64,000 bases of DNA. Origin: Vreelandella halophila (GTDB lineage Bacteria; Pseudomonadota; Gammaproteobacteria; Pseudomonadales; Oleiphilaceae). Positions 17,543-26,412 of the stretch are shown one piece after another (positions within the stretch are counted from its first letter, which is position 1; each line of letters starts with the position of its first letter). The DNA lies in assembly GCF_019903425.1 (NCBI RefSeq), contig NZ_JACHUZ010000013.1, positions 1,086,285 through 1,150,284 on the forward strand, given 5' to 3'. The translations under genes were made by a program, and so were the position numbers. The notes under the pieces were generated by a model. The model saw nothing but the letters and a program-made list of their open reading frames with translations. It was not told the DNA's origin and ran no database searches.

Positions 17543-18910
17543 ATGACCACACCGCGACACTTGGAGACCTTTTTCCGCACTGAAGAGGGCGGGCTTGCGC
17601 CGGAAAGTCTCAGCAGCAGGGATTCCGCGGGGGAACCGCGCATCCGCACGGCGGTGCTGGCCGATGCCCTGGGCCGTGTTCAGGCCTTCTTCCGCGAGGA
17701 CAGTCTGCTCGACATCGACCGCCTGAACCAGGCGCTTGCGCGGGAACTGCGAGGGCTGCCCCTGCGCGATATGGGCCGCCTGCGCCAGAAATACCAGGTG
17801 CGCCAGATCCCGCCCCTGCCGGCAATGACCCATTTCGAGACGGCCGTGGACAACCGGGTCGCCGAACTCCAGCAGGCACGTTTCTACAGCGGTCAGGGGG
17901 AAGAGGATCTGTCGCTGGGGATGGACGACTACAGGCGCCTGCTTGAGAGCGTGCGCTGGCTGGCCATCTCGCGCCCGCTCACGGATATCGCGGTCAACTA
18001 CCTGTCACCGGAACAGGACGAGACCCAGCTTCGCCAGGCGCTGCACAGTTTCACCGGCTTGCGCATCAAGCAGCGGCTGGACGACACCCTTGAGATCCCG
18101 CCGCTGCCGGAAACCGCCCAGAAGATCCTGCACCTGCGCATGAAGCCCAACGCCGAGATCGGTGATCTGGCGGACATTGTGGAGAACGATCCGAGTCTGG
18201 CCGCCCAGGTGGTGAGCTGGGCCTCCTCCTCGTTCTACGCCTCGCATACGCCGGTGAACTCCATCTACGATGCCATCCAGCGGGTGCTCGGCTTTGATCT
18301 GGTGATGAATCTGGCCATGGGCCTGTCACTGGGGCGTACGCTCAAACAGCCCACGGACCAGCCCGAGGGCTTCATCGGCTACTGGACCCAGGCCATCTGG
18401 ATGGCCCAGGCGGTGAGCGTGATCATCAGCTGCATGCCCAGGCGCGAACGGCCCACTTTCGGCCTGACCTACCTGGCGGGGCTGCTGCACAACTTCGGCT
18501 ACCTGGTCCTGGCCCATGTCTTCCCGCCGCATTTCTCGCTGATCTGCCGTTATACCGAAGTGAACACCCATGTGCCCCATGAGTTGGTGGAGCACCACCT
18601 GATCGGCATTACGCGCGAGCAGATCGGCGGTGTGCTCATGGATCTGTGGAACATGCCGGAAGAGGTGGTTGCCGCGATCCGACATCAGAAGAACCCGAAG
18701 TACGCGGGCGAGCATTCAGCCTACGCCAACGCGCTCTATCTGGCGCGGGCGCTTCTGGTGGAGCGGGGCGTGCGCCTGGGGCCGGAGCTTGCGGTGCCGG
18801 ACGCCCTGTATGAGCGTCTCAACCTGGCCCCCGGGCGTGTGGCCGAGGAGATGGACATCCTGGTGGAGAACAGTGATTCAGTGGCCAGTATGGCCGGTAT
18901 GCTGAGCTGA
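17543..18910 (+). CDS. HDOD domain protein
   Basis: This 455-residue protein has an HDOD (HD-related output) domain at about 185-400, with LPPETAQKILHLRMKPNAEIGDLADIVENDPSLAAQVVSWASSS-type sequence (here IPPLPETAQKI...) and LAGLLHNFGYLVLAHVFPPHF. The N-terminal 150 residues look like the YbaK/aminoacyl-tRNA deacylase-like region often joined to HDOD in pseudomonads, but the match is weak by eye. HDOD proteins are non-enzymatic signalling scaffolds. It is convergent with the GGDEF gene and overlaps its 3' end by 33 bases. It starts a block of second-messenger genes reaching to 27.5 kb. Confidence 0.8.
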   Translation: MTTPRHLETFFRTEEGGLAPESLSSRDSAGEPRIRTAVLADALGRVQAFFREDSLLDIDRLNQALARELRGLPLRDMGRLRQKYQVRQIPPLPAMTHFETAVDNRVAELQQARFYSGQGEEDLSLGMDDYRRLLESVRWLAISRPLTDIAVNYLSPEQDETQLRQALHSFTGLRIKQRLDDTLEIPPLPETAQKILHLRMKPNAEIGDLADIVENDPSLAAQVVSWASSSFYASHTPVNSIYDAIQRVLGFDLVMNLAMGLSLGRTLKQPTDQPEGFIGYWTQAIWMAQAVSVIISCMPRRERPTFGLTYLAGLLHNFGYLVLAHVFPPHFSLICRYTEVNTHVPHELVEHHLIGITREQIGGVLMDLWNMPEEVVAAIRHQKNPKYAGEHSAYANALYLARALLVERGVRLGPELAVPDALYERLNLAPGRVAEEMDILVENSDSVASMAGMLS

Positions 18911-20434
18911 ATGCCGCGCCTGTTTGTCCACATACATGGCTTCGTCCGCACGCGTCAGCGCCACGTCCGCATCCGCGACATCTCCGGCCTGCCAGGTCAC
19001 GACACCGACGCTGGGCCCGCCGTATTCCAGGGTGGTGTTCTCCAGCTCGTAGCGGCCTCGGGTGCCCTCACGCAGCCGCTCACTGATGACGCTGCGCTCG
19101 TACGTGGGGTTTCCGCCGGCGCCCGGCTTGCCCACGAACACGAACTCGTCGCCCCCGTAACGGGCTACCATGTCACCCATCCGCGACAGATTGCGCAGCC
19201 TGGCAGCGAACTGACGCAGGAAGTCATCACCGGCATCGTGACCATGGGTGTCATTGATCCGCTTGAAGCCGTCCAGATCGATGAAGGCCACATGGACGGC
19301 ACCATCCACGCGCTGGGCCTGGGCCAGCAGCCGTTCCAGCTCCTCGATCAGGTAGCGCCGGTTGGGCAGGCCGGTAAGGGTGTCATGCAGGGCGTTATGC
19401 TTGAGTTCGAGGTTGGCCGCCTCCAGGCGGGCGTGGTCCAGGAGCCGGTTCGCCAGCAGTGACAGCGCATTGGCAACACTGTTCAGCAGCTGGCGCTCGT
19501 CGGGGGAGCGGTTCAGGTCATGGGCGGAGAGGATCAGGATGGCCGCCTCGGCCCTATCCTCGGATGTGATCACCAGAAGGGTGGCATCGCCGTCCTCGGG
19601 AAGCGCTTCGCGGCGGCGCTGCTCGCGGACCCACTGCATGTCGTCCGGTGGAAAGATCAGGTGCTCGTGGTCACTGTGCAGCATCCCCTCGAGGTGCTCG
19701 GGGTTGGCCTCCATCAGGGCATCCGCCATCCGGGTGGCCTCCGGGTCCTTCTCGCCCAGGGTCCGGGCGTGGCCGTCATCCCTCAGGTAGAGGGGAATCA
19801 CTCTTTCCCACAGGCGCGAGTGTTCGAGTTTTTCGGCTACTGCGGCCATTGCATCATGGAGCCGGGTGGCGGACAGGCACAGACGGCTCACCTCCGAGAT
19901 CAGCCCCATGCGCTGCATCTGCTGTTCCGCTTCAAGCGCCTGGCGGCGGACGCTGCGCGCGTGTTCCTCGCGGGTGATTTGGTGGGCGATCAGGTCCGCG
20001 CAGAGCCTTAGCGTGGCGAGACTGGTCTCCGTTACGTCCATGCGCTGGGCACTGGCGCCACAGAGGGTGCCCAGAAGCCCGTCATCCAGCCGGCGCACTG
20101 GCACTGTGACGTAGGTCTGGATGCCCAGCCGCCGGGCCACCGGGGAATTGCCCCAGACATCCGGAACATCCTGGGTGAGCAGACGGTTCTCGCTCAGGGC
20201 GCGCTGGCAGAGGGTATCCTGCCAGGGTACGCGCAGCCCCTCCTTGAGCGTAAGCGAGCCCGTATTGCGGGCATAAATGATTTCCTGGCAAGCGTCCTCA
20301 GGCCGGAGCATGGTCAGGTAGACCGAGTCCAGGCCTGTTGCCTGCTGGATCAGGTCCAGCATGGGTCTCACGAGCCCTTCGAGCGAAACCGCTGAAGAGA
20401 CGGAGTGCGCCAGCTGGGAGAGGGTGGTTTCCAT
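18878..20434 (-). CDS. GAF-GGDEF diguanylate cyclase
   Basis: This 518-residue protein, starting METTLSQLAHSVSSAVSLEGLV at 20434, has an N-terminal GAF domain (about 15-165), a middle GAF-like region, a short coiled coil, and a C-terminal GGDEF domain (about 345-510) with HDTLTGLPNRRYLIEELERLL and an intact active loop RYGGDEFVF. It should make c-di-GMP in the cytoplasm. The open frame continues upstream to 20716, but that part overlaps the next gene and lacks domain similarity, so the METT start is preferred. Its 3' end overlaps the HDOD gene on the other strand. Confidence 0.88.
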   Translation of the reverse strand: METTLSQLAHSVSSAVSLEGLVRPMLDLIQQATGLDSVYLTMLRPEDACQEIIYARNTGSLTLKEGLRVPWQDTLCQRALSENRLLTQDVPDVWGNSPVARRLGIQTYVTVPVRRLDDGLLGTLCGASAQRMDVTETSLATLRLCADLIAHQITREEHARSVRRQALEAEQQMQRMGLISEVSRLCLSATRLHDAMAAVAEKLEHSRLWERVIPLYLRDDGHARTLGEKDPEATRMADALMEANPEHLEGMLHSDHEHLIFPPDDMQWVREQRRREALPEDGDATLLVITSEDRAEAAILILSAHDLNRSPDERQLLNSVANALSLLANRLLDHARLEAANLELKHNALHDTLTGLPNRRYLIEELERLLAQAQRVDGAVHVAFIDLDGFKRINDTHGHDAGDDFLRQFAARLRNLSRMGDMVARYGGDEFVFVGKPGAGGNPTYERSVISERLREGTRGRYELENTTLEYGGPSVGVVTWQAGDVADADVALTRADEAMYVDKQARHSAQHTGHTGH

Positions 20435-20492
20435 CAGTGTCTCATCCCTAGAAATGTGCTTTCTGCAAGCATAGGTCAGTGAGGGCGGGGTG

Positions 20493-21017
20493 TCATGGAT
20501 GCAGTGTTGAACGGCCCGGATCCACGGTGCGGGGCTCTCCGGAGGAAGCAGCCACGCTGCCGTCGAAGCGGTAATAACGGATGGCCAGTGCCGCTTCATG
20601 GATGGCATCCGCGTGTTCCGCTTCAAGCGCGAACCGTTCCTGGTCCAGGCGCTGTATGAGTTTCGGGTCGGCCTGCTTGCGGGCCTCATGGGTGGGCATG
20701 TGCTCCGTCTTCTCATAGATGGTCTGGAAGACGCTGTAGGGGCTGTGGTTCAGCAGTTCCGGCTCGACATGATCCAGAAGCCCCTTGATGCGGATGCAGC
20801 CCTCGGAGGGCTCCACCTGTTCCTGTTCGAGCGTCATGGCGAGGATGCGGATGCTCTCGATCATGCTGTCGCGGCGCTCCGCCTGCAGCGCTCGGGTGCG
20901 CTCAACCGCGCGCTGGTGCTGGCGCAGCCGTCGCCCCTTGCGGACTATGTACAGACTCAGGCCGGCTATGGCGATGACGCCGGCAACGATGAGCATCCAT
21001 TGCAGATTCTGGGGCAT
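20493..21017 (-). CDS. DUF2489 membrane-anchored protein
   Basis: This 174-residue protein has one N-terminal membrane helix (MLIVAGVIAIAGLSLYIV, about 8-25), a basic stop-transfer region and a helical cytoplasmic domain with RRDSMIESIRILAMTLEQEQVEPSEGCIRI, characteristic of DUF2489. Function is unknown. It is transcribed between the copper chaperone gene (15-base gap) and the diguanylate cyclase gene (58-base gap). Confidence 0.8.
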   Translation of the reverse strand: MPQNLQWMLIVAGVIAIAGLSLYIVRKGRRLRQHQRAVERTRALQAERRDSMIESIRILAMTLEQEQVEPSEGCIRIKGLLDHVEPELLNHSPYSVFQTIYEKTEHMPTHEARKQADPKLIQRLDQERFALEAEHADAIHEAALAIRYYRFDGSVAASSGEPRTVDPGRSTLHP

Positions 21018-21032
21018 GATGGCTCCTGGTAA

Positions 21033-21485
21033 TCAGTGGCTGTGCTGGCCGGCTGTGCCGTCCGGGGCCCGGATGTCCAGCTGGGTGTCGCGGGTTTCGC
21101 CGTTCCCGAATTCGAGTGTCAGCGCCCTTGTGTTGCCTTCGCTCAGTGGCCCGTTTAGGCCCATGATCATGAGGTGGAGGCCCATGGGCGCCAATTCAAC
21201 CGTCTCGCCGGCTTCCAGTGTCAGTCCTTCTGGCAGCGCCCGCATCCGCATCTGGCCGTCTACCTCGCGGGATTCGTGGATCTCGACGCTTTCCGCCCAG
21301 TCCGCGACGGCGCCGGTCAGGGTGCGGGTCTGTTCGCCTTGGTTATGCAGTGTCATGTAGCCGGCGCCCCGGTCGACGCCGGGCGGCGTGGCACGGGACC
21401 AGGCGTTCTCGATGCGGATCTCCGCCGAGGCGGTGCTGGCGCCTGTCGCCAGAACCAGAAAAGCAATGTGCAGCCATTGTCTCAT
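21033..21485 (-). CDS. periplasmic copper chaperone PCu(A)C family
   Basis: This 150-residue protein has a signal peptide (MRQWLHIAFLVLATGASTASA) and a DUF461/PCu(A)C domain. The copper-site pattern H-M-x-M...H-x-M is present: HESREVDGQMRMRALP and APMGLHLMIMGL. Members deliver Cu(I) to the CuA centre of cytochrome oxidase or act in copper homeostasis in the periplasm. The C-terminus is His-bearing (TAGQHSH). No SCO1 or cox genes lie beside it, only DUF2489 and signalling genes, so the partner is not evident. It starts 4 bases after the end of the EAL regulator gene. Confidence 0.88.
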   Translation of the reverse strand: MRQWLHIAFLVLATGASTASAEIRIENAWSRATPPGVDRGAGYMTLHNQGEQTRTLTGAVADWAESVEIHESREVDGQMRMRALPEGLTLEAGETVELAPMGLHLMIMGLNGPLSEGNTRALTLEFGNGETRDTQLDIRAPDGTAGQHSH

Positions 21486-21488
21486 GGG

Positions 21489-23267
21489 CTATTCTCCAAA
21501 GTTCCAGTCCGGCGGCTGCCGGCAGGTCTGTTCAAACTGTGCTGCCTCCATGGGGCGGGCGAACCAGAACCCCTGGGCCAGCTCGCATCCCAGCCCCAGC
21601 AGGGTCTGTGCCTGATCCGGCGCCTCAATGCCCTCCGCGACCACGGAACATCCGAAATTATGGGCCATGGCGATGACCGTGCGCACCAGGTTCTGGTCCT
21701 GCTGGTGATCGCCCATGGCATTGATGAAGGTGCGGTCGATCTTGAGCGTACTCACCGGCAGATCCTTGAGATAGGCCAGCGAGGAGTAGCCGGTGCCGAA
21801 ATCATCAATGGCCACGCTCACGCCGGCATCGGCCAGTTGCCTCAGTTGCCGGCGAGCCTGCTCCACATCCTCCATCAGGCCGGATTCGGTGACCTCCACT
21901 TCCAGGCAGTGACTGGGCAGGCCGTGCGCCGCCAGCAGCGCCAGGATTTCTTCCGCCAGATCGGGGCGCGTCAGCTGGCGGGCCGCCACGTTCACCGCCA
22001 TCCGGCAGTCTCCGCCGGTGAGGCCGGCCCGGTACCACTGGGCGGTCTGGCGGATGGTCTCCTCCAGCACCCAGCGTCCCAGGGTCAGGATCTCCCCGCT
22101 GCCTTCAGCCAGGGGAATGAAGTCCCCGGGCGAGACCTGGCCCAGGCGCGGATTATACCAGCGCAGCAGAGTCTCGGCACCGGCCAGAGAGGCCGTGGCC
22201 AGGTTGATCTTGGGCTGGAACAGCAGTGACAGTTCGTTGTTGCTGACGGCGTTGCGCAGCTCGTGCTCGATCTCGCCGCGCCGGCGCAGGCTCTGCTCCA
22301 GGCTGGCATCGAACTGGCGTATGGCGGCGGCATTGCGCTGCGGCAGGGCCAGGGCGGCATAGCGCACCAGCTGCTCGGCATCACTGCTGTCGCGGTCACT
22401 GCGGCTCATGCCGATGCGCAGGCCGGTATTGAGACGCAGGTCACCGATCTGGAAGGTGCGGGTCAGTTCCTCGACTACCGACGTAAGGTTCTGTTCAAGC
22501 TGGTGGTCTGTTCGTTGCTCCCGGCGGAAGCAGACAAACTCGGCGTTGCCCCAGCATCCCACGTCCGCCTTTTTCAGCTTACGGTTGAGCAGGCGCCCGA
22601 CCAGTCGTAGCAGTTGTTCCATGGCAGGGTAGCCGTGCAGGTGGGCGATCTCCTCCAGGTCACTCAGAGCGATGAACGCTACCGTCAGTGTCTCACCCTG
22701 TTCCAGCTGTTCCGCCATACTGGCGAGGATCGCGCGCCGGTTAGGCATGCCGGTGACCGGTTCCTGAAGCGCCTGGCGTTCCAGTTCGCGGGTCCGTTCC
22801 GCAACCAACTGTTCGAGGGTGCGTGCCTCGGAGACCCGCTCCAGATACTGGGAGTGACTGCTCAGGCTGTTGTGGATGCGCTGCAGCGCCTCGCGGTGAT
22901 CAAAGGGCTTGGTCAGGAAATCCCGGGCGCCTGCACCCAGGGCCCGGTCACGGGTGTCCTCGTCGGTCTGGGCGGTCAGCACGATGATCGGCGGGCAGTG
23001 GTCCGCCCAGCGCTCCACCAAGCGGCGCAGCAGCGTATGGCCATCGGGTTCGGGCATACGGATGTCGAGCAGGATCAGCTGTGGCAGTGCCCGCTCACAC
23101 CGGGGCTCCACCTGCTTCGGGTCCGAGAGCCCGATGAGGTTGCTGTAACCGGCATCTTCCAGCATCTCGCAGAGCAGTTCCACGTTCGCCGGGTTGTCGT
23201 CCACGACCATAATGGTGGCGTCGGCGTGTGGGTTAGGGGGCTGTCCGCTGGCGTCATTCCGGCTCAT
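21489..23267 (-). CDS. response regulator with degenerate GGDEF and EAL domains (c-di-GMP phosphodiesterase)
   Basis: This 592-residue protein has a receiver domain at about 20-140 (IMVVDDNPANVELL, phosphoacceptor in LILLDIRMPEPDG), a GGDEF domain whose active loop reads CWGNAEFVCF and so should not make c-di-GMP, and an EAL domain (about 340-590). The EAL signature reads AETLLRW, keeping the catalytic Glu, and DDFGTGYSSLAYLKDLPVSTLKID is intact, so phosphodiesterase activity is likely. I chose the ATG at 23267; a TTG at 23294 and an ATG at 23282 are in frame. The start overlaps the upstream hybrid kinase gene by 14 bases, so kinase and regulator are probably partners. Confidence 0.87.
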   Translation of the reverse strand: MSRNDASGQPPNPHADATIMVVDDNPANVELLCEMLEDAGYSNLIGLSDPKQVEPRCERALPQLILLDIRMPEPDGHTLLRRLVERWADHCPPIIVLTAQTDEDTRDRALGAGARDFLTKPFDHREALQRIHNSLSSHSQYLERVSEARTLEQLVAERTRELERQALQEPVTGMPNRRAILASMAEQLEQGETLTVAFIALSDLEEIAHLHGYPAMEQLLRLVGRLLNRKLKKADVGCWGNAEFVCFRREQRTDHQLEQNLTSVVEELTRTFQIGDLRLNTGLRIGMSRSDRDSSDAEQLVRYAALALPQRNAAAIRQFDASLEQSLRRRGEIEHELRNAVSNNELSLLFQPKINLATASLAGAETLLRWYNPRLGQVSPGDFIPLAEGSGEILTLGRWVLEETIRQTAQWYRAGLTGGDCRMAVNVAARQLTRPDLAEEILALLAAHGLPSHCLEVEVTESGLMEDVEQARRQLRQLADAGVSVAIDDFGTGYSSLAYLKDLPVSTLKIDRTFINAMGDHQQDQNLVRTVIAMAHNFGCSVVAEGIEAPDQAQTLLGLGCELAQGFWFARPMEAAQFEQTCRQPPDWNFGE

Positions 23268-26232
23268 TGCTGATCCACTCATCCAGGTGTTCAAACAGGT
23301 AGTTCATATCCACCGGTTTGGTCAGGTAATCCACGAACCCGGACTCCATGCCGCGCCGGATGTCTTCCCGCATGGCGTTGGCGGAAACGGCCACCACGGG
23401 AATGGGGCGGGTGACGGGATCGTCCCGCAGCTCGCGCAGGGCGCTTTCTCCGTCCATGCCCGGGAGGTTGAGATCCATCAGGACCAGGTCCGGCAGCTGG
23501 GAACGGATCATGTCCAGGCCCAGCTCGGCGCTGTGTACACAGACCAGCTCCAGCTCGGTGAACTCCTCGAACGCCTCCTGCATCAGGCGCTGGTTGGCCG
23601 GGTTGTCCTCAACATAGAGGATGCGGCGGCGCCCGCTCTGGTTAGCGGGCCGGGCCACCGTTGCGGCCTCCTCAGGGTCCGTGGTGTCGGTGGCTGGTGT
23701 TTCCGCCAGCGCCAGGTGGACCCGGAAGTCGGAGCCCACGCCGGGTTCGCTGACGCAGTCGATCCAGCCACCCATGGCCTCAACCAGGCGTCGTGTGAGC
23801 GCCAGCCCGATGCCGGTACCCTCAATGCTCTGATCCGCGCCGAGCCGCTCAAAGGGTTCAAAAAGCTGCTCCAGCTGGCCGGAGTCGATGCCCATGCCGG
23901 TGTCTTCGCAGTGCAGTACGGCATAGTCTCCCTCACGGGTCCAGAACAGCCGCAGCTGCCCCTCAGGGCGGTTGTACTTGATGGCGTTGGAGACGAGGTT
24001 GAGCAGTACCTGCTTGAGACGGGTGAAGTCCGCGTGCACCAGTGGCCACTGGCTGGGCTCGCCTTGCAGGTGGGCCTCGATGCCGTGGGTTTCGGTCATA
24101 CCGGAGATGGTGTCCAGCGCCTCCCGGGCCGTTTCGCCGCTGCACAGCGCCTCCATGGACAGCTGGATACGCCCGGATTCCACGCGTGCCAGGTCCAGGA
24201 TCTCGTTGATCAGTTCCAGCAGGTGCTGACCACTACGCTGGATCTGACCCACTTGGCGCTTCTGGCGTTCATCCAGCTGTGAACGCTGGCTGTTTTCCAG
24301 CAACTGGGCGAAGCCGAGGATGGAGTTCAGCGGTGTGCGCAGCTCATGGCTCATGGCTGACAGGAATTGGCTCTTGGCTTTGCTGGCTTTCTCGGCTTCA
24401 TCCCGGGCCTGGGCCAGCTCCCGGGTAAAGCGGTCGCGCTCCTCGAAGTGGCGGCTCAGGTTGATCAGCAGGGCACAGGTGGCGGTGAATGGCTCGAGCC
24501 GTTCCAGTACGGACTCGTCGTAGTCGTCTTCCCCGTTGGCGATGGCGTACATGCCGATGAGTTCGCCGTTATGGCGGATGGGGACGCCCATGTAGCTGTA
24601 CAGCGGCGGGTGGCCCTCGGGCAGTCCCGCGCCACGATCATCCTTCATGGGTGCCTTGGAAATGATGGTTTCGCCGTGGGCGAAGACCCGGCCCAGGAGG
24701 CTGTCCGGGGTGCTGAGGGTCATGTCGCCGGCGCGCAGCCGTTCCATGAGTTCGCGGGATTCAGGGCTCCAGGACAGGTCCGTAATGGCGTGGATCTTGA
24801 GCGCGGAGGTGTTCTGACTGTCGGTGATCACCTCACCGATCAGGCCATAATCGCTGCCGGTCAGTTCCCGCAGGGCCTCCAGCAGAAAGGTCCAGAGCCG
24901 GTCGCCGGACATCAGGGCCTCGTAGTCGGTCAGGCCCCGGTGGAGTACCTGAAGAAGCTGGCTCTGCCGATCCCGTTCGCGCTCACGCTCACGCAGCGCC
25001 TCGTTCATCTGTAGATATTCGGTAACATCGTGCGCCACACTCACAATACCGTGGATGGCGTTGTTGGCGTCGAACAGCGGCGCCTTGCTGATGCGGAAGC
25101 GGCGGCCGTCGGTGTTGTTGAATGTCAGCGTCTCCGGGCATCCCGTGACGAGCAGCCGCTCATTGGCCGCCTCGGCTTCCTCAAGGAATTCCTGGGGGTA
25201 GAGGTCGCGGGCGGTCATGCCTTCAACCTGCTCCTGGCCCAGTTCCCTTGCCAGAGTCCGGCTGGTCTCGTTGGCCAGCAGGTAGACGCCTTCCCGGTTT
25301 TTTACATAGATCGGATCCTGGCTCGCATCGATGATGGAGCGCAGGAAAGCCCGCTCCCGGCGGGACTCGGCTTCGGCTTCACGGATCTCGGTGAGATCCG
25401 TGAGCACCACCATGAACTCGCTGCTGCTGTCGTCCGCCAGTGAGACCCGGCTGAGCGTGGCCTGGACCGGTACGCCGGTTCCCTCCCGGGTCAGGGCGCC
25501 GGTCTCCCGGGTGATCTTTGGCCGGTCCGCCTGGTCAAGGTGAAACTCCGGGAGGATCCGCTGCAGGGGAAGGTTCTTGAGGCTGGTCCTTGAATGGTCG
25601 AGCAGTGACAGCGCAAAGGGGTTGGCGTCCTGGATCAGGCCCTCGCTGTTGACGCGGATGATGCCCACGGAAGCGCCGGCGATCAGGGCCCCGTAGCGGG
25701 CATTGGAGACCAGCGCCTGGTAGTGCTCCTGTTCCTGTTCCCGGCGCGCCAGCTGGAAGCGCAGCAGTTCCTCCGCCTGCTGGGCCAGGCGCGTCAGTGT
25801 CCACTGGTCCGATGTGGAAAGGCTGCCCGGGGTATCGTCCAGGATGCACAGGCTGCCCACGACCGTATCGCCTTCAGGGCGCAGAGGAATGCCGGCGTAG
25901 AACCGGATGCCCGGCTCGCCGCGGACCAAAGGCTTGTCCCGGAAGCGGGGCTCCAGAGAGGCGTCCTCACAGATCAGGGGGGCGTTGTCGGCGATCAGCT
26001 CAGTGCAGAAGCTCTCCTCACGGGGACTGTCCGTGATGGGATCCGGCCCCGAGCAGGATTTGACCCACTGGCGCTCGGCTCCGACCAGGGTGATCAGGGC
26101 GAGGCGCGTACCGAAGAGGTGTCGGGCCAGTTCCGTCAGACGGTCATAGGCCGTTTCCGGCGCCGTGCCCATCAGGCCAAGCCGGTCAATGGCGGCCAGC
26201 CGACGGTTTTCATCCGGATTCGGCGCGGCCAT
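23254..26232 (-). CDS. GAF/PAS hybrid sensor histidine kinase
   Basis: This 992-residue cytoplasmic kinase has an N-terminal GAF domain (about 20-165; FCTELIADNAPLICEDASLEPRF...IRFYAGIPL), two PAS domains (about 180-290 and 300-415), a second GAF domain (about 435-600), HisKA with H629 in SAMSHELRTPLNSILGF, HATPase (about 735-850) and a C-terminal receiver (about 870-985; LVLMDLNLPGMDGESAL). No membrane segments are visible. The stop overlaps the start of the REC-GGDEF-EAL gene. A phosphorelay feeding c-di-GMP turnover is the natural reading. The signal is unknown. Confidence 0.9.
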   Translation of the reverse strand: MAAPNPDENRRLAAIDRLGLMGTAPETAYDRLTELARHLFGTRLALITLVGAERQWVKSCSGPDPITDSPREESFCTELIADNAPLICEDASLEPRFRDKPLVRGEPGIRFYAGIPLRPEGDTVVGSLCILDDTPGSLSTSDQWTLTRLAQQAEELLRFQLARREQEQEHYQALVSNARYGALIAGASVGIIRVNSEGLIQDANPFALSLLDHSRTSLKNLPLQRILPEFHLDQADRPKITRETGALTREGTGVPVQATLSRVSLADDSSSEFMVVLTDLTEIREAEAESRRERAFLRSIIDASQDPIYVKNREGVYLLANETSRTLARELGQEQVEGMTARDLYPQEFLEEAEAANERLLVTGCPETLTFNNTDGRRFRISKAPLFDANNAIHGIVSVAHDVTEYLQMNEALRERERERDRQSQLLQVLHRGLTDYEALMSGDRLWTFLLEALRELTGSDYGLIGEVITDSQNTSALKIHAITDLSWSPESRELMERLRAGDMTLSTPDSLLGRVFAHGETIISKAPMKDDRGAGLPEGHPPLYSYMGVPIRHNGELIGMYAIANGEDDYDESVLERLEPFTATCALLINLSRHFEERDRFTRELAQARDEAEKASKAKSQFLSAMSHELRTPLNSILGFAQLLENSQRSQLDERQKRQVGQIQRSGQHLLELINEILDLARVESGRIQLSMEALCSGETAREALDTISGMTETHGIEAHLQGEPSQWPLVHADFTRLKQVLLNLVSNAIKYNRPEGQLRLFWTREGDYAVLHCEDTGMGIDSGQLEQLFEPFERLGADQSIEGTGIGLALTRRLVEAMGGWIDCVSEPGVGSDFRVHLALAETPATDTTDPEEAATVARPANQSGRRRILYVEDNPANQRLMQEAFEEFTELELVCVHSAELGLDMIRSQLPDLVLMDLNLPGMDGESALRELRDDPVTRPIPVVAVSANAMREDIRRGMESGFVDYLTKPVDMNYLFEHLDEWISNEPE

Positions 26233-26412
26233 GGGATTCCACCTCTTAGTTGTTCAGACGTTTACATTAAGGGCCGTTTGGCCACCCGGTTCTCACGGCC
26301 GCCCGCTGCCGTCAGGCGCAGGGAGAGTATCGCAAGGGCTGTTGAAGGAGGCCAGCGTCAGTAGTTACGTCGGAACCGGACTGTATGGATCTCTCCGGGG
26401 GCACACCTAGTC

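Noticed and set aside
20435-20716. Extension of the diguanylate cyclase N-terminus to 20716
   Set aside because: The added residues are basic low-complexity shadow of the DUF2489 gene, and the ATG at 20434 begins the GAF domain at the expected place.
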